From CAYMSF01 sp964542255 (GTDB taxonomy: Bacteria; Verrucomicrobiota; Lentisphaeria; Victivallales; Victivallaceae), in contig CAZITV010000063.1 in assembly GCA_964542255.1 (NCBI GenBank), positions 1 to 11,735 of the forward strand: DNA of 11,735 nt. The letters run 5' to 3'. Positions 7,073 to 11,735 of the stretch are shown here, in pieces. The position numbers and the translations under genes are program-made. A model generated the notes under the pieces. That model worked only from the letters and a program-made list of their open reading frames with translations. It was not told the DNA's origin and ran no database searches. Each line of letters opens with the position of its first letter. Positions within the stretch are counted from its first letter, which is position 1.

Positions 7073-7732
7073 GTGACAATATTTGACAATATACTGGTTA
7101 CATTAGATAAACAAAAACTGATGAAGCGGCTGTCTATTGAGCAGGGAAGCATTGAAGAAGAAGAATTTTTGTCCATTGTCAACGAGGCCGCTAAATTAGC
7201 AAAGCCCAAAGCAATAATCGAGTATCTGCCTATAGAAAAGCGCTGTGCAAACATACTGTTCGCTCGTGGCATAGAATTCAACAGCAAAATTATTGCGGAT
7301 AATATAAATGATAACCACATGGTATTATTCGCAGCAACTTGCGGTACTGAATTGAGTAGGGTTTATATTGCAGAAGACGACTTTCTTGGGGCATATTGGC
7401 TTGAAGCATTAAAAGAAGAGTATTTAATAAAAGCTGTTGCATTTATTCGCCAGCATGTCAAAAATGAGCGTGTTTTTACTAAATGTATTGAATTCTGTCC
7501 TTCAGACAGCGGTTTTTGGGAATTGAATGAATTAAAAAAAGTATTCCATGCTTTAGGACATGGTACAACTGCGATTGGAATTGAACTTGGGGAATACTGC
7601 TTTATGACGCCCGGAAAATCAGTAGCCGGAATACTGTTAAATGTCCATGAGAATTTTTGTTCGTGTGATATATGTGATTTACGCGATAAGTGTCAACGCA
7701 AAAATGACATAAATTATTCCTGCTCAAATTAA
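7073..7732 (+). CDS. Stand-alone protein resembling the B12-dependent methionine synthase activation domain
   Basis: A 219-residue cytoplasmic protein resembling the C-terminal activation domain of cobalamin-dependent methionine synthase (MetH), which binds S-adenosylmethionine and helps re-methylate inactivated cob(II)alamin. The diagnostic segment is MTPGKSVAGILL at 178-189, followed by a cysteine cluster Cys196-x-Cys198-x2-Cys201-x5-Cys207, seen in stand-alone relatives and suggestive of an iron-sulphur cluster or metal site. The middle part (86-170) carries FAATCGTELSR and GHGTTAIGIELGEY, which fit the same fold. It starts with GTG at 7073; a weak CGGA lies about 10 nt upstream, while the in-frame ATG at 7121 has no ribosome binding site. 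No MetH catalytic domain or other corrinoid protein is in the window, so the partner is elsewhere. It is the last gene of the plus-strand run and converges on the PHP gene. Confidence 0.75.
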   Translation: MTIFDNILVTLDKQKLMKRLSIEQGSIEEEEFLSIVNEAAKLAKPKAIIEYLPIEKRCANILFARGIEFNSKIIADNINDNHMVLFAATCGTELSRVYIAEDDFLGAYWLEALKEEYLIKAVAFIRQHVKNERVFTKCIEFCPSDSGFWELNELKKVFHALGHGTTAIGIELGEYCFMTPGKSVAGILLNVHENFCSCDICDLRDKCQRKNDINYSCSN

Positions 7733-7794
7733 CGTAATAATAATCCGCCAGAACAGTGTTTTTGCCGTTTTTAAGGCGCAACAACGATATTTAC

Positions 7795-8595
7795 TCAACA
7801 TTTTCCAAGCTTATGAATATTGCCTTCATTGAGACCAAGCTTGTCAACAAAAAAACTTAATTCATGAATTCTTCCCAGCCGCTGGATAGTATGTGCATCA
7901 CTGCCGAAAACAAATTTGCACCCGGCCTGTTTTGCAATGGACAATACACGCAATGGCGTTTCAATACTGTGATAGCGGTTTTTCGCCTGATCTGGAAAAT
8001 AGCTTAACGTAATTTCCCACGCGACACCGGTTTGCGCCGCTACCGAAAACGCGTCAAACATCTCGTTATCAGAGAGTGAATCAATGATTGCATCATAATG
8101 CTGCATAAATCCTAACGGCAACATCGGGTGCGCCAGGGTCGTGGCCATTTTGCATTTTGCGCCGCCAATAAAAAGTTTCAACATTTGCACGCCAATATCC
8201 CTGGGTGCTTCTGTTTTCGGCTGCTCAACAATTCCTTTAAAATGAAAATGGTCGGTTGCCAAAACAACGATATCCAGCCGTTGAGCGATCTCTGGAGTGA
8301 TGGCAAATTTATCAGGCGCAAGCATCTCAGCTTCACAGCCAACCAAAATTTCAATGCCCAAGTTAGGTACCGATTTCAGTTGTTCGCGCAAACGCTCAAT
8401 GCGATTTATATTTTGAGGTCGATAAAACTCATTTGGCAGTAAGTCTGGGTTCGCCCATACATGATCAGCAAATCCAACCCGTTTAATCCCCAGCCGCACT
8501 AACTCCGGCAAAATAACTTCCGGAATTTGCATCGGGTCAGAACAGCAGTCAGAAAACGTTGTATGGACGTGAAAATCATGGTTAATTACAAGCAT
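7795..8595 (-). CDS. PHP-domain metal-dependent phosphoesterase
   Basis: A 266-residue member of the PHP superfamily, whose members hydrolyse phosphoesters with a two- or three-metal centre; histidinol phosphatase and polymerase-associated exonucleases belong here. The metal-binding pattern is complete: HVHTTFSDC at 9-17 (His9, His11, Asp16), GFADHVW at 41-47 (His45), GCEAE at 86-90, TDHFHF at 114-119, LAHPM at 154-158 (His156) and GSDAH at 231-235 (Asp233, His235). The whole protein is the PHP barrel with no added domain. AGGA lies about 8 nt before the ATG. It is 33 bp downstream of guaA and probably co-transcribed with it, but this does not reveal the substrate. A histidinol-phosphatase-like role is possible; no his genes are nearby, so I leave it unnamed. 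Confidence 0.85.
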   Translation of the reverse strand: MLVINHDFHVHTTFSDCCSDPMQIPEVILPELVRLGIKRVGFADHVWANPDLLPNEFYRPQNINRIERLREQLKSVPNLGIEILVGCEAEMLAPDKFAITPEIAQRLDIVVLATDHFHFKGIVEQPKTEAPRDIGVQMLKLFIGGAKCKMATTLAHPMLPLGFMQHYDAIIDSLSDNEMFDAFSVAAQTGVAWEITLSYFPDQAKNRYHSIETPLRVLSIAKQAGCKFVFGSDAHTIQRLGRIHELSFFVDKLGLNEGNIHKLGKC

Positions 8596-8628
8596 AAATC
8601 ATCCTAAAATTGCCAGGCAACTACACGA

Positions 8629-10179
8629 TTACTCCCACTCGATGGTGCCAGGAGGCTTTGAAGTAATATCATAGACAACACGATTGACCCCACGCACTTC
8701 ATTAATAATTCTGCTTGAAATTTTTTCCAAAAGTTCATACGGCAATTTAACCCAATCGGCAGTCATACCATCGTCGCTTTCTACGGCACGAATAGCAATC
8801 ACATTATCGTAAGTACGCTCATCACCCATCACCCCTACAGTGCGCACCGGCAGAAATACGGCAAAAGTCTGCCAAATTTTATAATACAGTCCGGCTTTTT
8901 TTATCTCGTCAACGACAATTTCATCTGCATCGCGTAAAATACTCAAGGTCTTTGGGGTCACTGCATCCAAATGCCTAACCGCAAGTCCTGGCCCTGGGAA
9001 AGGCTGCCGCATAACCACATCGGCAGGGAGTCCAAGTTCACGACCGACTTCTCTGACTTCATCTTTGAACAGTCGGCTCAATGGCTCAAGTAATTTAAAT
9101 TTCATATCTTTGGGTAAACCGCCCACGTTATGGTGACTTTTTATCATTGCCGCCGGATTGCCGTCAATTGGCACGCTCTCGATGACATCTGGATATGTAG
9201 TCCCCTGTGCCAAAAAAGCCACGTTGTCAATTTTTTTGGCTGCATCGCTAAATACTTCGACGAATTCATGACCAATAATCTTACGTTTGCGTTCCGGGTC
9301 GCTGACATCGGCTAATTTATCCATAAATCGCTGTGAGGCATCAACATAGCACAATGACATTTGAAAGTTATCTGCAAAAAGTTCCTGAACTCGTTTTTCC
9401 TCATTTTTTCGCAGCAAACCGTTATTAACAAAAATACAGGTTAGTTGATGCCCTATAGCCTTGTGAATTAACGCAGCAGCGACAGAAGAATCTACACCGC
9501 CGCTTAAGCCAAGAATAACGTTGTCACTGCCGACAGTAGAGCGGATTTCAGACAATGCTTGTTCGATAAACGACCGCATATTCCAATTGCCAATGCATTT
9601 ACACACGTTGTGACAAAAATTGCCAATAATTTTTTTCCCTTGTGGAGTATGAACTACTTCCGGGTGAAATTGTATACCGTAAATTGGGTTTCCTTCAAAT
9701 TTCACGGCGCAGAACTCAGTATTTGCAGATTTAGCCAATATTTCAAAACCGCACGGCGGCACCTCAAGCACCTTATCACCATGTGACATCCACACCTGAA
9801 TTTCGCCAGAAATACCTTCAAAAAGTGAACTGCTATCTGCAATCTGCATCATTATTTTTCCATATTCACGAGCTTTCCCAGATGCAACTTTTCCGCCAAG
9901 AGTATGTACAAGCAATTGCAGCCCATAACAAATTCCTAGCACGGGAATACCCAGTTTTAAAATTTCAGGGTCGCATTTTGGTGCATTTTCATTATAGACA
10001 CTAGCAGGACCACCACTTAAAATAATACCCTGAGGTTTTTCCTCCAGAAGACGCGCGGCTGAAACATTATATGGTAAAATTTTACTATAGACATTACATT
10101 CCCGGATACGTCTTGCAATGAGCTGGCTATATTGAGAACCAAAGTCCAAAACAACTATTGTTTCATTTTTTTCTAACAT
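8629..10179 (-). CDS. guaA: GMP synthase (glutamine-hydrolysing)
   Basis: Converts XMP to GMP with ATP and ammonia from glutamine, the last step of de novo guanine nucleotide synthesis. The 516 residues match the single-chain bacterial enzyme. Residues 8-195 are the class I glutamine amidotransferase: VVLDFGSQYSQLIARRIRE at 9-27, nucleophile Cys84 in LGICYGLQ, and His172/Glu174 in GIQFHPEV. Residues 201-395 are the ATP pyrophosphatase domain with the P-loop LSGGVDSS at 225-232. The C-terminal dimerisation domain follows, with QPFPGPGLAVR and the family's terminal string TSKPPGTIEWE. The protein begins MLEKNETIVVLDFGSQ, the normal distance before the first strand, so the start is convincing despite a weak ribosome binding site (GGAAAATAG, about 9 nt upstream). 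It is divergent from prmA across 121 bp and followed closely by the PHP gene. Confidence 0.98.
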   Translation of the reverse strand: MLEKNETIVVLDFGSQYSQLIARRIRECNVYSKILPYNVSAARLLEEKPQGIILSGGPASVYNENAPKCDPEILKLGIPVLGICYGLQLLVHTLGGKVASGKAREYGKIMMQIADSSSLFEGISGEIQVWMSHGDKVLEVPPCGFEILAKSANTEFCAVKFEGNPIYGIQFHPEVVHTPQGKKIIGNFCHNVCKCIGNWNMRSFIEQALSEIRSTVGSDNVILGLSGGVDSSVAAALIHKAIGHQLTCIFVNNGLLRKNEEKRVQELFADNFQMSLCYVDASQRFMDKLADVSDPERKRKIIGHEFVEVFSDAAKKIDNVAFLAQGTTYPDVIESVPIDGNPAAMIKSHHNVGGLPKDMKFKLLEPLSRLFKDEVREVGRELGLPADVVMRQPFPGPGLAVRHLDAVTPKTLSILRDADEIVVDEIKKAGLYYKIWQTFAVFLPVRTVGVMGDERTYDNVIAIRAVESDDGMTADWVKLPYELLEKISSRIINEVRGVNRVVYDITSKPPGTIEWE

Positions 10180-10222
10180 CTTTAACTATTTTCCTAATAT
10201 TAAATTTGATTTTTCGTTTTTT

Positions 10223-10228
10223 TATAAT
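10223..10228 (+). promoter_or_regulatory. Possible -10 element of prmA
   Basis: A perfect TATAAT preceded by a T-run, 72 bp before the prmA start. No good -35 hexamer is found at 16-18 bp upstream; TTGATT at 10206-10211 is too close (11 bp). In this AT-rich gap such a hexamer can occur by chance. The guaA promoter must also lie in this divergent gap, but I cannot place it. Confidence 0.3.
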
Positions 10229-10272
10229 AGTCTATTTTTGCGATAATTAAATCTTAAAATCTAAAATTTATG

Positions 10273-10284
10273 GCAATTAATTGC
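10273..10284. promoter_or_regulatory. 12-bp perfect palindrome GCAATTAATTGC upstream of prmA
   Basis: A self-complementary 12-mer ending 16 bp before the prmA ATG and just ahead of its GGGGT ribosome binding site (10289-10293). Its place in the divergent guaA/prmA gap suits a dimeric repressor site. Part of it is simple AT sequence, so chance cannot be excluded. Confidence 0.3.
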
Positions 10285-10300
10285 AAATGGGGTAAGAGCT

Positions 10301-11185
10301 ATGCAAGACATCATCTACTGCTGCAAGGTTACTGACGAAACTGGAAACATCAATTTGGGTCACGAAATGCTAAGTTCACTCGACCACGAATTAAGTTCAT
10401 GGGAAGACAAAGAAGAGAAAATTGCCTTTCATACAATTTACTGCAGCAGTAAGTCAGAAGCCGAAGAAATAAAAGACATGCTGGAACGCCTGTGCATAGA
10501 TTGGCGTGACTTTGGAATATCATTGTCAAACCCGGTAATATTTGAACTAAAAAAAGAGGACTGGGCCGAAGTTTGGAAAAAACATTTCAATATTATTACC
10601 ATCTCCCCACGGCTAATCGTTAAACCATCTTGGCTTGATTACAATCCAGGCCCAGACCAGGTCATCGTCGAAATTGACCCAGGCATGAGCTTTGGCACTG
10701 GTCAACATGCAACAACTGCATTCTGTCTTAAGATGTTGGATGAATTGGCAACAAATTCAGAACCAGGCTCTTTTCTTGATGCAGGCTGCGGCTCCGGCAT
10801 TTTGTCCATTGCCGCATCATTACTTGGTTATGACCCGGTTGATGCGTTTGATTGCGACCCCAATGCTATTATGGTAGCGGCAGAAAATATTGAAAAAAAC
10901 ATTATTCTTGGCGACGCTATTAACCTTGCGGTCGCCGAAGTCGGAAATTTTACTAGCCGCAATGGAGGCTACGACGTCGTTGCCGCGAATATTTTAGGTA
11001 AAGTTTTATTAAATATGCGGGAAACCATTTCAAACTACGTAAAGCCTGGCGGACATATTATTTTGGCCGGAATTTTAAATGAAGAGTTTGATACTATCAG
11101 CCAAGCGTATATTGAACTTGGCTTTGATGAAATATGCCGTATTTCCGAAAAAGAATGGACTGGCGGCTTATTTAAACTTATTTAA
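10301..11185 (+). CDS. prmA: Ribosomal protein L11 methyltransferase
   Basis: PrmA uses S-adenosylmethionine to methylate lysines and the N-terminus of ribosomal protein L11. The 294 residues are the family's usual length. Residues 1-90 are the small N-terminal substrate-recognition domain. Residues 122-294 are the class I methyltransferase. The PrmA hallmark IDPGMSFGTGQHATTA is at 125-140, corresponding to the family's N-P-G-x-A-F-G-T-G-x-H-x-T-T motif. The SAM-binding loop FLDAGCGSGILSIAA follows at 158-172, the acidic motif II DCDP at 184-187 and AANIL at 228-232. The start is supported by the GGGGT ribosome binding site 7 nt before the ATG. It is divergent from guaA and appears to be transcribed alone, since the next 430 bp hold no gene on this strand. 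No signal of truncation or frameshift is seen. Confidence 0.95.
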   Translation: MQDIIYCCKVTDETGNINLGHEMLSSLDHELSSWEDKEEKIAFHTIYCSSKSEAEEIKDMLERLCIDWRDFGISLSNPVIFELKKEDWAEVWKKHFNIITISPRLIVKPSWLDYNPGPDQVIVEIDPGMSFGTGQHATTAFCLKMLDELATNSEPGSFLDAGCGSGILSIAASLLGYDPVDAFDCDPNAIMVAAENIEKNIILGDAINLAVAEVGNFTSRNGGYDVVAANILGKVLLNMRETISNYVKPGGHIILAGILNEEFDTISQAYIELGFDEICRISEKEWTGGLFKLI

Positions 11186-11236
11186 ACCAGCTATAAAAAC
11201 AGCTGCGCAATGCATATTGCTCCTGAAAACATCTTA

Positions 11237-11267
11237 TACTGAGTAGCAATCTAAAAGTTAGCAAAGA
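11237..11267 (+). repeat. Left terminal inverted repeat
   Basis: Begins TACTGAGTAGCA and pairs with 11478-11508. The three mismatches are at 11249, 11258 and 11262. The A at 11236 would also pair with T at 11509, so the exact boundary is uncertain by 1 bp. Confidence 0.65.
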
Positions 11268-11477
11268 CGATGGGAAATTTTGAGAATTAGTTGGTAATGG
11301 CTCCAGAAGCCCGATATGAATATCGTGATGAAGTTATTGCCAAATAAACTCAAAAGAACCTTGTCCCGCTCCTGCGGATTGCATTCTTGCGACTTTGGTT
11401 TCATACCCTTCAAGCTCCTTCGATACCCAGGTCTCTGCAGACTTTAAGAATACAAACCAAACTCAAAAGCTGTGCAA

Positions 11478-11508
11478 TCTTTACTATCTTTTAGAATGCT
11501 ACTCAGTA
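11478..11508 (-). repeat. Right terminal inverted repeat
   Basis: Ends TGCTACTCAGTA, the exact complement of the left end's first 12 bases, followed by TTA. Confidence 0.65.
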
Positions 11509-11528
11509 TTAGTTGTCAGCGATATTTA

Positions 11529-11563
11529 ATATTGTATATTCTGCTGTACAATATCTGTTTTTT
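11529..11563 (+). terminator. AT-rich hairpin followed by a T-run
   Basis: Arms 11529-11538 and 11545-11554 form a 10-bp stem (8 continuous Watson-Crick pairs, then a G-U and an A-U pair) around a 6-nt loop TTCTGC. CTGTTTTTT follows. The geometry is that of a Rho-independent terminator, but the stem is nearly all A-T and so weak. It is about 345 bp beyond the prmA stop, just outside the inverted-repeat element, so what it would terminate is unclear. Confidence 0.35.
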
Positions 11564-11618
11564 AGAGTAATCTTTGAAGAAATTTTACGGTATTTTGCAA
11601 TATAATTTGTCGTAAATA

Positions 11619-11735
11619 ATGCAGCAAAAAACATTTAAAGCAAAGTTATCGCACAAAGTACAGCGTCCGGCACCAAATGCAATAATTAACTTCCGGCGTG
11701 TATTATGTGGTAACAGATACTATTTTGCATATACT
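11619..11735 (+). CDS. Possible start of a gene truncated by the window edge
   Basis: An ATG at 11619 opens a frame of 39 codons that continues past the edge without a stop, starting MQQKTFKAKLSHKVQ and ending GNRYYFAYT. It is rich in Lys and Arg. An in-frame TAA lies two codons upstream, so this ATG would be the first possible start. There is no Shine-Dalgarno; a TATAAT at 11601-11606 is too close to act as its -10 unless the message is leaderless. No family is recognised, and a frame this short can arise by chance. Confidence 0.25.
   Translation, partial: MQQKTFKAKLSHKVQRPAPNAIINFRRVLCGNRYYFAYT

Larger units (their letters stand above)
11237..11508. mobile_element. Candidate miniature inverted-repeat element (MITE-like), 272 bp
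   Basis: The two ends are long imperfect inverted repeats: 28 of 31 positions match, and the outermost 12 bp (TACTGAGTAGCA and its complement) match perfectly. The sequence TTA stands directly outside both ends (11234-11236 and 11509-11511), as a 3-bp target duplication would. The interior is richer in G and C than the AT-rich flanks. It has a small hairpin, CGATAT-GA-ATATCG, at 11312-11325. There is no transposase; the minus strand has a 61-codon open stretch (11261-11443, first ATG at 11404), which is too short and unrecognised. This is the architecture of a non-autonomous element moved by a transposase made elsewhere. Without a second copy it remains a candidate. A long imperfect stem in an RNA is the alternative. 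Confidence 0.55.
11186..11735. other. 550-bp region without a complete recognisable gene
   Basis: From the prmA stop to the window edge there is no convincing complete gene. Two weak stems follow prmA: CAGCT/AGCTG at 11188-11205 and GCAAT/ATTGC at 11207-11220, neither with a T-run. Then come the 272-bp inverted-repeat element, an AT-rich hairpin with a T-run, and a short open frame that reaches the edge (all entered separately). Confidence 0.6.

Noticed and set aside
7733..7794. Hairpin GCC-GTTTTTAA-GGC in the convergent gap as a bidirectional terminator
   Set aside because: The stem is only 3 bp with a bulged extension and has no T-run after it on either strand.
11188..11220. Two small stems just after prmA as its terminator
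   Set aside because: Each stem is only 5 bp and neither is followed by a T-run.
11574..11606. TTGAAG...TATAAT as a promoter for the partial frame at the right edge
   Set aside because: The spacer is 21 bp, too long for a sigma-70-type promoter, and the TATAAT is only 12 bp before the candidate ATG.

Overview
The window looks like a stretch of chromosome from an AT-rich, diderm (Gram-negative) bacterium. LpxD (lipid A synthesis) and a Skp/OmpH-type periplasmic chaperone show an outer membrane with lipopolysaccharide. A stand-alone corrinoid-reactivation domain, a free-standing glycogen-binding module and an over-long galactokinase-like GHMP kinase would fit a PVC-type lineage such as Lentisphaerota. 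That placement is inference from gene content only; no rRNA or other marker in the window settles it.

Left part (72-3628, all on the minus strand). Reading in the direction of transcription: a small helix-turn-helix protein, skp/ompH, lpxD, then after a 130-bp gap an exported Sel1-repeat protein. The first three are spaced 30 and 49 bp apart and could form an envelope operon. The usual neighbours bamA and fabZ are absent.

Centre (3629-7732, plus strand). A 425-bp gene-free region carries three near-identical TAAGCATTWA motifs and a likely promoter. It leads into a 120-residue CBM48 glycogen-binding protein with a very strong ribosome binding site. A long perfect-looking hairpin separates this from a YqhA/UPF0114 membrane protein, a 620-residue galactokinase-family GHMP kinase and a protein resembling the B12-dependent methionine synthase activation domain.

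Right part (7795-11185). Minus strand: guaA (GMP synthase) followed by a PHP-domain phosphoesterase, convergent with the corrinoid-related gene. Divergent from guaA on the plus strand is prmA (ribosomal protein L11 methyltransferase). The intergenic region between them holds a 12-bp perfect palindrome just upstream of prmA.

Right end (11186-11735). This 550-bp region has no recognisable complete gene. It contains a 272-bp element bounded by about 31-bp imperfect terminal inverted repeats and flanked by TTA on both sides, which looks like a MITE or other miniature transposon. After it come a hairpin with a T-run and a short open frame that runs off the window. No rRNA, tRNA, CRISPR array or complete transposase gene was seen.
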